A stretch of 64,000 nt of DNA from GM7GCV1 sp965221105 (lineage in GTDB: Bacteria; Pseudomonadota; Gammaproteobacteria; Pseudomonadales; GM7GCV1), in assembly GCA_965221105.1 (NCBI GenBank), contig OZ244871.1:2170001-2234000 (forward strand), written 5' to 3'. Under the pieces are notes generated by a model. That model saw only the letters and a list, made by a program, of their open reading frames with translations, did not search any database and had not been told where the DNA came from. Below, piece by piece: positions 1 through 8,680 of the stretch. A program made the translations under genes and the position numbers. Every line of letters starts with the position of its first letter. Position 1 is the stretch's first letter.

Positions 1-2
1 CT

Positions 3-85
3 CCGGTGTGCAGGAACTGTTTTTTGATTTGGAAGAGATCGGCTGCTGCACACTGTCTGACCTGTTGACGGGGTTCTGTATAGTG
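3..85. repeat. Direct repeat, copy 1
   Basis: An imperfect match to positions 511-585. Shared blocks include CCGGTGTGCAGGAAC, TTTGGAAGAGA, and CACACTGTCTGA followed by a CTGT block. The two copies lie in the same orientation on either side of the DUF1640-like gene. I recognise no insertion-sequence end in it. Confidence 0.6.
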
Positions 86-117
86 GTCTGGACAGATATT
101 GGGAAAGGTACCGCTGG

Positions 118-384
118 ATGAGCGAAGCGATCGCATTTGACACGCACCGGTTCGTCAAACGGCTGACCGGCACGGGGTTTACCGAAGCGCAGGCCGAAGC
201 ACTGGCGGACGAGCAGGCGGGTCTGCTGGACAGCAATCTGGCCACCAAGCGGGACTTGCTGAAGCTTGAGGGCGACCTGGAACGGCAGATGGCCGAACTG
301 AAGAGTGACCTGCTGAAGTGGATGATCGGGGCCTTGATTGCGCAAACCGGCGTGATTGCTGGGCTGGTGCTGGGCTTTGTGTAG
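118..384 (+). CDS. DUF1640/CCDC90-like small coiled-coil membrane protein
   Basis: An 88-residue protein. Residues about 8-40 carry the pattern seen in DUF1640-type proteins: a helix with FVKRLTGTGFTEAQAEAL, then a short coiled coil rich in Leu, Glu and Lys (about 45-66). It ends in one hydrophobic helix (about 69-87), so the protein is probably anchored at its C-terminus with the coiled coil in the cytoplasm. The family is widespread in proteobacteria, often near mobile DNA, and has no settled function in bacteria. The ATG follows a purine-rich stretch (GGGAAAGG). It stands alone between two copies of a direct repeat, which suggests it arrived or was duplicated as a unit. I base the family on overall pattern, not on a catalytic motif. 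Confidence 0.6.
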   Translation: MSEAIAFDTHRFVKRLTGTGFTEAQAEALADEQAGLLDSNLATKRDLLKLEGDLERQMAELKSDLLKWMIGALIAQTGVIAGLVLGFV

Positions 385-510
385 TCGTCCATGGAGTCAT
401 GATCGGACGCGGATCACAATAGCGCACCTGACTGTCGCTTGCTTGAGGCGCCGCCTGGATTGGAATCCCGGCGTGAAAACCGGATTCTTCAGGGTCATAT
501 ATAACCCGCC

Positions 511-585
511 CCGGTGTGCAGGAACATTTGGAAGAGACTGGCTGCACACTGTCTGATCTGTCAATGGTGTTCTCTGTGCCCTTGG
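511..585. repeat. Direct repeat, copy 2
   Basis: Second copy of the repeat at 3-85, with small internal deletions. The 385-701 interval around it holds no convincing gene. Confidence 0.6.
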
Positions 586-701
586 TCCTGATGGATAGTC
601 TCACCGGTGTGTTCATATCCGGTGAGCGCAGTGTGTGCCCCGGGCCTCATGGTATGCCCCGCCCCTTCTTGGGAACATCATCCTCGTAAGAGGAAGCCAA
701 C

Positions 702-950
702 ATGCTGCCGCTTGGAGAGATTCACTATGAAACTCCGCTTTCAGACCTTGGAATCAACGAATTGCCGGAGCCAATCTTTAGTGCGGAGAAGGAATCGAGA
801 GTGCACACGTACCCCTGCGTCTGTTACGTTCGGCTTTGGGATGAGACATTGGAGTTCGCCAAGGAGCGGTGGCAGCGGGCTCATGAACGCGTCCTGCGGG
901 GGTTGTTTGGAACATTCAGAGTGCGATATGAGCTATGGCAACCGCAGTAA
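702..950 (+). CDS. Small hypothetical protein
   Basis: An 82-residue protein whose family I do not recognise. The ATG has a good ribosome binding site (GAGGAAG about six bases upstream), which favours a real gene. The product is soluble and mixed in charge, with a helical stretch near LWDETLEFAKERWQRAHE and a basic C-terminus, and no signal peptide or membrane segment. A second tiny reading frame (935-1033) begins inside its last codons, so the two may be translationally coupled. No function is proposed. Confidence 0.5.
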   Translation: MLPLGEIHYETPLSDLGINELPEPIFSAEKESRVHTYPCVCYVRLWDETLEFAKERWQRAHERVLRGLFGTFRVRYELWQPQ

Positions 951-1033
951 ATAATGAGGAGGTATCTGAACGCTGGCAGGATGCCGCCCATTTTGTGAAT
1001 CAGTCATTGCAATCAGTACGACGTGCACTATGA
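935..1033 (+). CDS. Possible tiny protein overlapping the gene before it
   Basis: A 32-residue reading frame (MATAVNNEEVSERWQDA...) whose ATG lies 16 bases before the end of the 82-residue gene. The overlap resembles coupled bicistronic genes, but no family is recognisable and the frame may be the start of a truncated gene. 1034-1130 holds nothing recognisable. Confidence 0.25.
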   Translation: MATAVNNEEVSERWQDAAHFVNQSLQSVRRAL

Positions 1034-1130
1034 AGGCGTGCGCCAGAGATGAAATGGCACAATTTAATCAAAGGGAAAGATTAAGCCCGGGGACGTATCC
1101 CGGATTTCGTTCTTTTTCAATGCTGCACCC

Positions 1131-2762
1131 ATGAACACCGCAGTTCGAGCATTGAACATCAGGGTCTGCCAGATCAATCCCAGCGTGGGTGATATTGGGG
1201 GCAATACCCAAAAAATACTGAGTCTTGTTGACGCACACACTGACGTCGACCTTCTGGTGTTCCCGGAGCTTGCGATCACCGGCTATCCTCCCGAAGATCT
1301 CCTTCTGCGCCCGAGTATGGAGTTGAGAGTAGCACAGGCGTTGCGACAGCTCCGGGACGCTTCGGGTGAGCGCTGGCTGATCGTTGGCTACCCGGCAGTC
1401 CGCGACGGTAGCTGCTACAACACGGCAGGAGTTGTGCACCGGGGGGAGATTCTGGTTGAGTACTACAAACGGCAGCTTCCCAACTACAGGGTCTTCGATG
1501 AGAAGCGGTATTTTGTGCCGGGAGCCGGCCCGGCCGTGGTGGATGTTGCCGGTTTCAAGGTAGGCCTCACCATCTGTGAGGATCTCTGGTTCGAGGATCC
1601 CGTCAGGGAGTCGGTGGCAGCTGGAGCGAATCTGATTGTCAATCTCAACGCTTCGCCCTATCACTGCAGAAAACACGCACAACGTCTTGAGATCGCCAGC
1701 ACCCGGGCACGGGAAAACCGTGTGCCAGTCGTCTACGCCCATATGACAGGCGGGCAGGATGAACTTGTATTCGATGGCGGATCCTTTGTTGTGGATGCCT
1801 GGGGTGAGTGCGTCTGTCAGGCCCCCTGGTTTGAGGAGTCGGTCGCTGACATCAGGGTTGCCGTCAAACCTGAAGGAACGCTTGAAATCTTCGGCCCCAT
1901 GACCAGTGAACCTGAAATGCTGGCTGGCATATATCAGGCCCTGGTTCTGGGTGTCAGGGATTACATAGAGAAAAACGGTTTCAGGGGCGTGGTGCTGGGG
2001 CTCTCCGGCGGCATAGATTCTGCGCTGACACTCGCCGTGGCGGCAGATGCGCTGGGCCCGGAACGCGTTGAAGCCGTGATGATGCCATTTCGCTACACCT
2101 CTGACATGAGTCTCAATGATGCTGAAGATCAGGCGCGGCGCCTGGGGGTGACCTACACATCCATAGACATAGCACCTATGGTTGATGCCTGTGCGAAAGC
2201 TCTGGAAGAAGAATTCAGGGGGCTTGAAGCAGACAAGACAGAGGAGAACATCCAGGCACGCTGTCGTGGGCTGGTACTGATGGCTATTTCCAACAAGAAA
2301 GGCTATCTGGTTCTGACAACGGGCAACAAGAGTGAGATGTCAGTGGGTTACGCCACCCTCTATGGGGATATGGCGGGCGGATACGCCGTACTTAAGGATG
2401 TCTCCAAAATGCGCGTTTATGAGCTCGCCCGCTATCGCAACTCGCTCAATGAGGTGATCCCCTGGCGGGTTATAGAGCGACCACCCTCGGCAGAGCTGGC
2501 ACCCGATCAGAAAGATGAAGACAGCCTGCCCCCGTACGAAGTACTCGACCAGATACTTGAGATGTACATCGAAGAGGATATGAGTGCGCGTGAGATTATT
2601 GCAGCGGGATTTGATGCTGACATGGTGCACAGGGTCGTGCGCATGGTGGATATCAATGAATATAAAAGACGTCAGTCAGCTATTGGCCCCAGAGTGACCC
2701 AGCGTGGTTTTGGGCGGGACCGGCGTTATCCCATCACCAATCTGTGGGAGATCGGCGAATAG
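1131..2762 (+). CDS. nadE: Glutamine-dependent NAD+ synthetase
   Basis: Makes NAD+ from deamido-NAD+, ATP and the amide nitrogen of glutamine, the last step of NAD synthesis in the cytoplasm. The 543-residue length matches the two-domain bacterial enzyme. The N-terminal nitrilase-type glutaminase domain (about 8-260) shows the catalytic Glu in FPELAITGYPPEDLL, a Lys in the YYKRQLPNYRVFDEKRYF stretch and the Cys in LTICEDLWFEDP. The C-terminal synthetase domain (about 270-543) carries the ATP pyrophosphatase loop LSGGIDSALT and the STTGNKSE-type motif (LTTGNKSEMSVGY). It starts at ATG after a run of unrelated sequence and converges with bamD, 32 bases from stop to stop. I see no obvious regulator site. 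Confidence 0.95.
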   Translation: MNTAVRALNIRVCQINPSVGDIGGNTQKILSLVDAHTDVDLLVFPELAITGYPPEDLLLRPSMELRVAQALRQLRDASGERWLIVGYPAVRDGSCYNTAGVVHRGEILVEYYKRQLPNYRVFDEKRYFVPGAGPAVVDVAGFKVGLTICEDLWFEDPVRESVAAGANLIVNLNASPYHCRKHAQRLEIASTRARENRVPVVYAHMTGGQDELVFDGGSFVVDAWGECVCQAPWFEESVADIRVAVKPEGTLEIFGPMTSEPEMLAGIYQALVLGVRDYIEKNGFRGVVLGLSGGIDSALTLAVAADALGPERVEAVMMPFRYTSDMSLNDAEDQARRLGVTYTSIDIAPMVDACAKALEEEFRGLEADKTEENIQARCRGLVLMAISNKKGYLVLTTGNKSEMSVGYATLYGDMAGGYAVLKDVSKMRVYELARYRNSLNEVIPWRVIERPPSAELAPDQKDEDSLPPYEVLDQILEMYIEEDMSAREIIAAGFDADMVHRVVRMVDINEYKRRQSAIGPRVTQRGFGRDRRYPITNLWEIGE

Positions 2763-2794
2763 CGAACAGCCGGGTTCAGGCTCACCTGATGCAG

Positions 2795-3712
2795 TTACTG
2801 GCCTCGGGAAGGGGGTCTGTATTCGGGGTTATAGAGTTCGCGGGTATCAAATCCCAGCTCCACGGGCTTGTCCATAATTCCGAGCGTCGCCCGGTTGAGC
2901 CAGGAGCGTTGCGCACTCTGGGCTACGTTCTGGTATCTGAATTCGCCATGTTCATTCAATGCCGGGTGATCGGGGTAGTTTTCTGCCAGTACCCGGGTCG
3001 CGTTGCCAGCGTGATCTTCGAGGCCAAGCAGGCTGTATGCCTGTGCCATCACCGCCAATCCGTCAGGCACCGCTGGCGTGCCCTGAAAATTTTCCACCAC
3101 GTACTTGCCTCGGTTTGCCGCGGCCATGTTGGCACCGCGTCTCAGGTAGTAGTTGGCCACGTTGATTTCGTGTCGTGCGAGCAGGTTCTTGAGGTAGATG
3201 AGTCTTTTGCGCGCATCGGGGGCGTAGCTGCTGTCGGGGTACCTGACCAGAAGTTCGGAGAAGTGGGTAAAGGAGTCCCGAGCGCTGCCCGGGTCACGTG
3301 CGGTCACATCCAGTGGGAGGAACTGGCCTACGAATGAGGTTTCTCGTTCAAAGGTAACCAGGCCTCTCATGTAGTATGCGTAGTCCACATTCGGATGCTC
3401 GGGATGCAGCCGAATAAACCGGTCGGCTGAGGCCATGGCTGCATCGTGATCGCTGATGCGAAACTGGGCATATATGAGTTCAAGCTGCGCCTGCTCCGCG
3501 TAGGTACCGAACGGGAAATTGGATTCCAGTGCCTGCAGATAGTCGATCGCACGCCTCATCTGCCCTGATTCAAGGCTGTCAACAGCACCCTGATACAGCT
3601 CGGCTTCGGCCTGGCCTGCACCGAAGTCTTCATCGTCGTCATCACCACCGAAAAAGGCACATGATGCCAGGAGTACCAGGAGTGTAGGCAGAAAGAGTCG
3701 GACGCTGGGCAT
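2795..3712 (-). CDS. bamD: Outer membrane protein assembly factor BamD (lipoprotein)
   Basis: Essential lipoprotein partner of BamA in the outer membrane beta-barrel assembly machine. The N-terminus MPSVRLFLPTLLVLLASC is a lipoprotein signal with lipobox LASC, followed by an acidic linker. The rest is a TPR array, with the family blocks YLQALESNFPFGTYAEQAQLELIYA and FIRLHPEHPNVDYAYYMRGL. I chose the ATG at 3712 because it gives a clean lipoprotein signal; a GTG at 3739 is possible but adds nine residues before it. Being divergent from rluD, with pgeF and clpB following, is the classic gammaproteobacterial arrangement and supports the call. The protein ends shortly after TRELYNPEYRPPSRGQ. Confidence 0.93.
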   Translation of the reverse strand: MPSVRLFLPTLLVLLASCAFFGGDDDDEDFGAGQAEAELYQGAVDSLESGQMRRAIDYLQALESNFPFGTYAEQAQLELIYAQFRISDHDAAMASADRFIRLHPEHPNVDYAYYMRGLVTFERETSFVGQFLPLDVTARDPGSARDSFTHFSELLVRYPDSSYAPDARKRLIYLKNLLARHEINVANYYLRRGANMAAANRGKYVVENFQGTPAVPDGLAVMAQAYSLLGLEDHAGNATRVLAENYPDHPALNEHGEFRYQNVAQSAQRSWLNRATLGIMDKPVELGFDTRELYNPEYRPPSRGQ

Positions 3713-3831
3713 GGATAATCTCGGGGGCGTTGCTGGCACGGGTTTGCGTTAGAATCGGAGGTATTTAAACACAGGCCCGTACATTGGGGAATCAATATGA
3801 TGCGCGAAATGATCTGGCTTGGCGTACAGCA

Positions 3832-4782
3832 ATGATTGACCTTGAAGCGAGGGTGCCTGATCATCTGGATGGTGAGCGATCAGATGTTATTGCTGCTGGG
3901 CTCTTTTCCGAATATTCCCGCTCCCGTCTGCAACTGTGGATCAGGGCAGGTTGCCTGCGCGTTGACGGTAAAAAAATTCGCGCCAAAGACCGCCTGCAGT
4001 CTGGCCAGGTACTTGTTCTCAAAGCGGATTCCGATCCCGGTGAGCGCTGGCACGCGCAACCCATAGCGCTTGGTGTGGTTCACGAAGACGAACACATTCT
4101 GGTGGTCGACAAACCCGCGGGGCTGATTGTGCACCCGGCTCCTGGTCATCCCGACGGCACGCTCCTCAACGCAGTGCTTCATCATGCCCCGGAAACAGGA
4201 TCGGTGCCACGAGCCGGTATTGTCCACAGGATTGACAAGGACACCAGCGGCCTGCTGGTCGTCGCCAAGACTCTGGCAGCCCAAACCTCACTGGTTCGTC
4301 AGCTACAAAAACGAAGCATGAAACGATGCTACCTCTGTGTAGTGGAGGGAGCCATTGCAGGAGGCGGCACTCTGGATGCGCCCATAGGCCGCCATCCGCG
4401 GTCACGGCTCAAGATGGCCGTTGTCGAGCGAGGCAAACCGGCGGTGACACACTACCGGGTAGTGGAGCGGTTTCCGGCGCACAGCCTGCTGGAGGTCAAT
4501 CTGGAAACTGGCAGGACTCACCAGATACGTGTTCATATGACGCATATCCGCCACCCGCTGGTCGGGGATCCCCTGTATGGCGGACGGGCGCACCTGTCGC
4601 CCGGTGCCAGTCCGGAAGTGCGAAACTGTCTGCAGTCTTTTTCGCGCCAGGCGCTCCACGCCAGGTCGCTCAGTCTCAACCATCCTGAGACAGGGCAGTG
4701 GTGTACTTGGGATTCGCCAGTGCCGGCAGATCTTCAGCAGCTGATCCAGACTCTGAGGAAGTCTGACAGTGCAGTACGCTGA
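3832..4782 (+). CDS. rluD: 23S rRNA pseudouridine synthase RluD
   Basis: Converts uridines of helix 69 of 23S rRNA (1911, 1915, 1917 in E. coli) to pseudouridine. The N-terminal S4 RNA-binding domain includes FSEYSRSRLQLWI. The catalytic core contains HRIDKDTSGLLVVAK with the conserved Asp, and the substrate-binding block LETGRTHQIRVHM. The frame is open from a TTG at 3784, but the ATG at 3832 gives an N-terminus (MIDLEARVPDHLDGERSD) that lines up with E. coli RluD, so I prefer it. The bamD/rluD/pgeF/clpB order separates RluD from its paralogues RluA and RluC. Confidence 0.92.
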   Translation: MIDLEARVPDHLDGERSDVIAAGLFSEYSRSRLQLWIRAGCLRVDGKKIRAKDRLQSGQVLVLKADSDPGERWHAQPIALGVVHEDEHILVVDKPAGLIVHPAPGHPDGTLLNAVLHHAPETGSVPRAGIVHRIDKDTSGLLVVAKTLAAQTSLVRQLQKRSMKRCYLCVVEGAIAGGGTLDAPIGRHPRSRLKMAVVERGKPAVTHYRVVERFPAHSLLEVNLETGRTHQIRVHMTHIRHPLVGDPLYGGRAHLSPGASPEVRNCLQSFSRQALHARSLSLNHPETGQWCTWDSPVPADLQQLIQTLRKSDSAVR

Positions 4783-4803
4783 CCCCGTCTCGAGTTTGCG
4801 CAC

Positions 4804-5574
4804 ATGAAAACAGGCGGGTTCACGGGTAACAGTTTTCTTCGTCCCCGATGGCCTGCACCGGCTTCGGTCAACAGCCTGTTTACCCTGCGTGGAGGTGGTC
4901 ACAGCGCAGGTCCCTATGCCAGTTTTAATCTGGGCGACCACGTAGGTGATCGCGACGAGAGTGTGCGCAGAAATCGGGAACTGCTCCTCGGTGAGGCCGG
5001 GCTGGAAAGGGTGTGCTGGTTACACCAGGTCCACGGAACCGGGGTAGTAGAGGCAGATGCACGCACTGCTGTTCAGGAGGCTGACGCAGTCTGGACCTCA
5101 ACTCCTGGGCTGGGGTGCGCCATTCAGGTAGCAGACTGTCTGGCGGTGTTGATTGCCAGCCCGGACGGCAGCCGTGTAGGTGCCGCACATGCTGGCTGGC
5201 GTGGGTTGTGTCAAGGTGTGGTTCCGGCACTGATGAGGGCCATGGAACTGCATGAAAAGGATGCCGTTGTCTGGTTGAGCCCGGCTATTGGACAGGCAGC
5301 GTTTGAAGTGGGTCCCGAGGTTGTGGAGGCTTTTTCACACAGTAGTTCTTTTGCCGGGGTTCCGATCGAGCTGGCATTCACCAGGGGGAGTGGAGACAGC
5401 TGGCACGCTGATCTGGCGGGGTTGGCGCAGCTGCAGCTGCGGGCGCTTGGCTGCAGCTCGGTGTTTGGAAACAGCACCTGCACATACGAGCATGAAGGTA
5501 CATTTTTTTCCTACCGGCGCGATGGTGTTACAGGCCGTATGGCGGCCCTGATCTGGATCAGCCGACTGGCCTGA
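4804..5574 (+). CDS. pgeF: Peptidoglycan editing factor PgeF (YfiH, laccase-domain family)
   Basis: A 256-residue member of the YfiH/COG1496 family. In E. coli this protein removes wrongly incorporated L-serine from UDP-MurNAc precursors; older annotations call it polyphenol oxidase. The metal-site motifs are all present: HQVHGTGV, VADCLAVL and HAGWRGL, supplying the conserved His, Cys and His. A CTYEHEGTFFSYRRDG block near the end is also typical of the family. The gene starts 21 bases after the rluD stop, so the two are probably co-transcribed, and it precedes the heat-shock promoter of clpB. Confidence 0.88.
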   Translation: MKTGGFTGNSFLRPRWPAPASVNSLFTLRGGGHSAGPYASFNLGDHVGDRDESVRRNRELLLGEAGLERVCWLHQVHGTGVVEADARTAVQEADAVWTSTPGLGCAIQVADCLAVLIASPDGSRVGAAHAGWRGLCQGVVPALMRAMELHEKDAVVWLSPAIGQAAFEVGPEVVEAFSHSSSFAGVPIELAFTRGSGDSWHADLAGLAQLQLRALGCSSVFGNSTCTYEHEGTFFSYRRDGVTGRMAALIWISRLA

Positions 5575-5590
5575 TACCGCACCTGCCAGG

Positions 5591-5618
5591 CTTGATATAG
5601 CTGCAGATTGCCCCATCT
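5591..5618 (+). promoter_or_regulatory. Sigma-32-type heat-shock promoter of clpB
   Basis: CTTGATA at 5591-5597, a 13-base spacer, then CCCCATCT at 5611-5618. This is close to the sigma-32 consensus (CTTGAAA, 13-14 bases, CCCCATNT) and lies 28 bases before the clpB start. The same geometry recurs before grpE and dnaK. Confidence 0.85.
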
Positions 5619-5646
5619 ACTTGTTTGAAGAGACAGTTTTTGGAGC

Positions 5647-8223
5647 ATGGAGACTGTGCGTATTGACCAAATGACATCACAGCTGCAGACCGCGTTTGCG
5701 GATGCCCAGTCGCTGGCTGTCGGCAGGGACCACGCGGCAATTGAGCCTGAGCATCTGGTGCTGGCGCTCATTGAACAGTCCGGCAGCTCGGTTCGGCCAA
5801 TGCTGGCCCAGGCAGGGTTCAACATACCCCGGCTTATAGCCGCGCTGAACGCGCGTATCGACGGCTGTGCAACCCTCGGGTCTCCATCCGGTGATGTGCA
5901 AATGAGCCAGAACCTGGTGCGGTTGATGAATCTTGCTGACAAGCAGCGGCAGCAATTTGGGGATGCCTACCTGTCCGGTGAGGTTGTCCTCCATGCTGCC
6001 ATCGGCAGTGACCTGGAGGTTGCCCGGATTCTGGCAGACGCTGGCAGTGCCCAGGCGTTTCGTGAAGTCATGGATAAGCTGCGCGCCGGGGAGGCCGTTA
6101 TGGATCCAGAAGCCGACGCACATCGCCAGGCGCTGGAAAAATACTGCATTGATCTCACTGAACGTGCAGAGCAGGGCAAGCTTGACCCGGTCATCGGGCG
6201 GGACGACGAAATTCGCCGCACGATTCAGGTTTTGCAGCGGCGCACCAAGAATAATCCCGTGCTGATTGGCGAACCAGGAGTCGGCAAGACGGCCATTCTC
6301 GAAGGGCTCGCCCAGCGTATCATCAACGCCGAGGTGCCGGAGGGGCTGAGAGACAAGCGCATTCTGGCGCTTGATCTGGGAGCGTTGCTGGCAGGTGCAA
6401 AATATCGTGGAGACTTTGAGGAGCGTCTCAAGGCCGTACTCAAGGAACTGATCAAACAGGACGGGCAGGTCATTCTGTTTATTGACGAGTTGCACACCAT
6501 GGTCGGTGCGGGCAAGGCCGAAGGCGCCATGGATGCAGGCAATATGCTCAAGCCAGCACTGGCACGCGGCGAGCTGCACTGCGTGGGCGCGACTACACTG
6601 GACGAGTATCGTCAATACATCGAAAAGGATGCGGCCCTGGAGCGCCGCTTCCAGAAAATTCTGGTGGATGAACCCAACGAAGAAGACTGCGTGGCCATTC
6701 TGCGCGGATTGAAAGAACGGTATGAGGTGCACCATGGGGTTGAAATCACCGACTCTGCGATCCTGTCGGCCACGCGGCTGGCAATCCGGTACATCACTGA
6801 CCGACAATTGCCGGACAAGGCCATTGACCTGATTGACGAGGCTGCCAGCCGGATTCGCATGGAAATTGACTCCAAACCGGAATCCATGGACAGGCTGGAA
6901 CGCAGGCTTATTCAACTCAAGATCGAGCGTGAGGCGATCAAGAAGGATCAGTCTGAAGCCGCCCAGCAGCGTCTCACAAAGGTTGATCAGGATATTGAAG
7001 AGATTGAACGGGAATACGCTGATCTTGAAGAGATCTGGAAGGCAGAGAAGGCCAGTGTCGCTGGAGCTGCGCAGATCAAATCGGATCTTGAGCAGGTGCG
7101 TATTGAGGTTGAGGCGGCCCAGCGGGCCGGAGACCTCAACCGAATGGCCGAATTGCAGTACGGACGAATCCCTGAGCTGGAAAAGCAGCTCGAACAGGCG
7201 CAGCAGGCTGAACATCAGGAGCAGCGGTTGCTGCGCAACAAGGTGACCGAGGAAGAAATCGCCGAGATCGTCTCGAAATGGACCGGTATTCCGGTTGCCA
7301 AAATGCTGGAGGGAGAGCGCGACAAGCTGCTCCAGATGGAGAATGCACTCAAACAGCGGGTTGTGGGTCAGGCAGAGGCTATTGAGGCTGTATCCAATGC
7401 CGTGCGGCGATCCAGAGCCGGTCTGTCCGACCCCAATCGGCCCAACGGCTCATTCCTGTTTCTGGGACCAACGGGTGTCGGCAAGACCGAGCTGTGCAAG
7501 GCGCTGGCTGAATTTCTGTTTGACAGCGAAGAGGCTATGGTACGCATTGATATGTCCGAGTTTATGGAAAAGCACTCGGTCGCACGGCTCATCGGTGCGC
7601 CGCCAGGATATGTTGGCTACGAGGAGGGCGGCTATCTGACAGAGGCCGTGCGGCGGCGACCCTATGCGGTGCTGCTCCTTGATGAAGTTGAAAAGGCACA
7701 TTCGGATGTCTTTAATATCCTTCTGCAGGTGCTTGACGATGGCAGATTGACAGATGGACAGGGCAGGACGGTCGACTTCCGCAATGCGGTCGTGGTGATG
7801 ACCTCAAACCTCGGATCTGAGATCATTCAGACGCTCACGGGAGAAGACAACTACGGGCAGATGCGAACATCGGTGATGGACATTGTCGGCAACCACTTTC
7901 GCCCTGAATTTATCAACAGGATCGATGAGGTCGTCGTGTTTCATCCGCTGGCCGAAGAGCAGATCAAGCGCATTGCGGATATCCAGCTTGCTCTGCTTCA
8001 ACGAAGGTTGTCAGAGCGCGAACTCAGTCTGGATGTTGATCCTGATGTTATGGCGTTTCTTGCCCAGGCAGGATTTGATCCCGTCTACGGTGCACGCCCC
8101 CTCAAGAGAGCCATTCAGCAGCACCTTGAGAACCCTCTCGCGCACAAGGTGCTTGAGGGGCAGTTTATGCCTGGGGACGTGATTCAGGCGGGTATTGAAG
8201 AGGGGAAGATCTGCTTCTCCTGA
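5647..8223 (+). CDS. clpB: Disaggregase chaperone ClpB
   Basis: A hexameric AAA+ unfoldase that pulls polypeptides out of aggregates together with DnaK, DnaJ and GrpE, all encoded later in this window. The 858 residues match the usual bacterial length. In order: Clp-N repeats (about 6-145); first ATPase domain with Walker A GEPGVGKTA near residue 208 and Walker B VILFIDELHTMVGAG; the long coiled-coil M-domain (about 405-525, rich in Glu, Arg and Gln) that distinguishes ClpB from ClpA and ClpC; second ATPase domain with GPTGVGKTE near 607, the pore loop GYVGYEEGG, and Walker B VLLLDEVEKAH; then the C-terminal small domain. A sigma-32-type promoter lies just upstream. Confidence 0.97.
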   Translation: METVRIDQMTSQLQTAFADAQSLAVGRDHAAIEPEHLVLALIEQSGSSVRPMLAQAGFNIPRLIAALNARIDGCATLGSPSGDVQMSQNLVRLMNLADKQRQQFGDAYLSGEVVLHAAIGSDLEVARILADAGSAQAFREVMDKLRAGEAVMDPEADAHRQALEKYCIDLTERAEQGKLDPVIGRDDEIRRTIQVLQRRTKNNPVLIGEPGVGKTAILEGLAQRIINAEVPEGLRDKRILALDLGALLAGAKYRGDFEERLKAVLKELIKQDGQVILFIDELHTMVGAGKAEGAMDAGNMLKPALARGELHCVGATTLDEYRQYIEKDAALERRFQKILVDEPNEEDCVAILRGLKERYEVHHGVEITDSAILSATRLAIRYITDRQLPDKAIDLIDEAASRIRMEIDSKPESMDRLERRLIQLKIEREAIKKDQSEAAQQRLTKVDQDIEEIEREYADLEEIWKAEKASVAGAAQIKSDLEQVRIEVEAAQRAGDLNRMAELQYGRIPELEKQLEQAQQAEHQEQRLLRNKVTEEEIAEIVSKWTGIPVAKMLEGERDKLLQMENALKQRVVGQAEAIEAVSNAVRRSRAGLSDPNRPNGSFLFLGPTGVGKTELCKALAEFLFDSEEAMVRIDMSEFMEKHSVARLIGAPPGYVGYEEGGYLTEAVRRRPYAVLLLDEVEKAHSDVFNILLQVLDDGRLTDGQGRTVDFRNAVVVMTSNLGSEIIQTLTGEDNYGQMRTSVMDIVGNHFRPEFINRIDEVVVFHPLAEEQIKRIADIQLALLQRRLSERELSLDVDPDVMAFLAQAGFDPVYGARPLKRAIQQHLENPLAHKVLEGQFMPGDVIQAGIEEGKICFS

Positions 8224-8271
8224 GAAGTCAAGGGCCAGTCGGTCTTGAAGAAAAATGCTGTCCAGACTTTA

Positions 8272-8288
8272 GTCTGACCTAGTCAGAC
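8272..8288. promoter_or_regulatory. Inverted repeat before the Phd antitoxin gene
   Basis: GTCTGAC, a three-base centre, then GTCAGAC: a perfect 7-base inverted repeat 16 bases before the antitoxin ATG. Phd-type antitoxins repress their own promoters at such palindromes, so I infer an autoregulatory operator. Confidence 0.6.
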
Positions 8289-8303
8289 CAATGGAGTCGT
8301 CGA

Positions 8304-8549
8304 ATGGAATCTGTCGTTACGCTGAGCGACGCCAAGGCGCGTCTTTCCGAAATCGTCAAAAAGACAGTCGATGGGGATGAGTTCGTCATCACCCGCATGG
8401 GGGAGCCTGCTGTCAGGATCACTCGTTACGAGCCCTGTGACAGCGTGCCTCCGCTCGGCGACCTGAGTGGCCAGATACGCATCGCTGATGATTTCGACTC
8501 CTGGCCCCCCGATTTGGCGGCAGAGATGGGCATTACTGAACCCAAGTGA
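8304..8549 (+). CDS. Phd/YefM-family antitoxin
   Basis: An 81-residue antitoxin of the Phd/YefM fold. The N-terminal DNA-binding part begins ESVVTLSDAKARLSEIV and continues EFVITRMGEPAVRIT, which are the typical family blocks. The C-terminal acidic tail (IRIADDFDSWPPDLAAEMG) is the kind that wraps a PIN toxin. A palindrome sits just upstream. Its toxin gene starts at a GTG overlapping this stop codon but is cut after about 24 codons by an IS66-type end, so the antitoxin is now an orphan. Confidence 0.8.
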   Translation: MESVVTLSDAKARLSEIVKKTVDGDEFVITRMGEPAVRITRYEPCDSVPPLGDLSGQIRIADDFDSWPPDLAAEMGITEPK

Positions 8550-8612
8550 GATATCTTCTCGACACCCACCTATTGCCCTGGGCCCGGTCGGTCCCCGAAA
8601 GATTGTCGGATG
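8546..8612 (+). pseudogene. PIN-domain (VapC-type) toxin, truncated after about 24 codons
   Basis: The GTG at 8546 overlaps the antitoxin stop and reads RYLLDTHLLPWARSVPERLS, the N-terminal signature of PIN toxins including the first metal-binding Asp. The frame then runs into the IS66-type terminal repeat starting at 8613. Nothing resembling the rest of a PIN domain follows, so the toxin is dead. Confidence 0.75.
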
Positions 8613-8680
8613 GTAACTACTCACCCCCCTCGACGTCATAGGAAGGCGATGCTATGATGCAAAGGGGGGTGAGTAGTTAC
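8613..8680. mobile_element. Two facing IS66-type ends with almost nothing between them
   Basis: GTAACTACTCACCCCCCT and its exact reverse complement face each other across about 32 bases; one more base pair at each side extends the repeat to 8612-8681 (19 bases per arm). The ends match those of the IS66-derived element at 27077-27577 and the single ends at 20346 and 58412. The flanking eight bases differ on the two sides (GTCGGATG and CAAATTTA), so this is not a simple insertion; deletion or recombination between two copies fits better. Confidence 0.75.
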
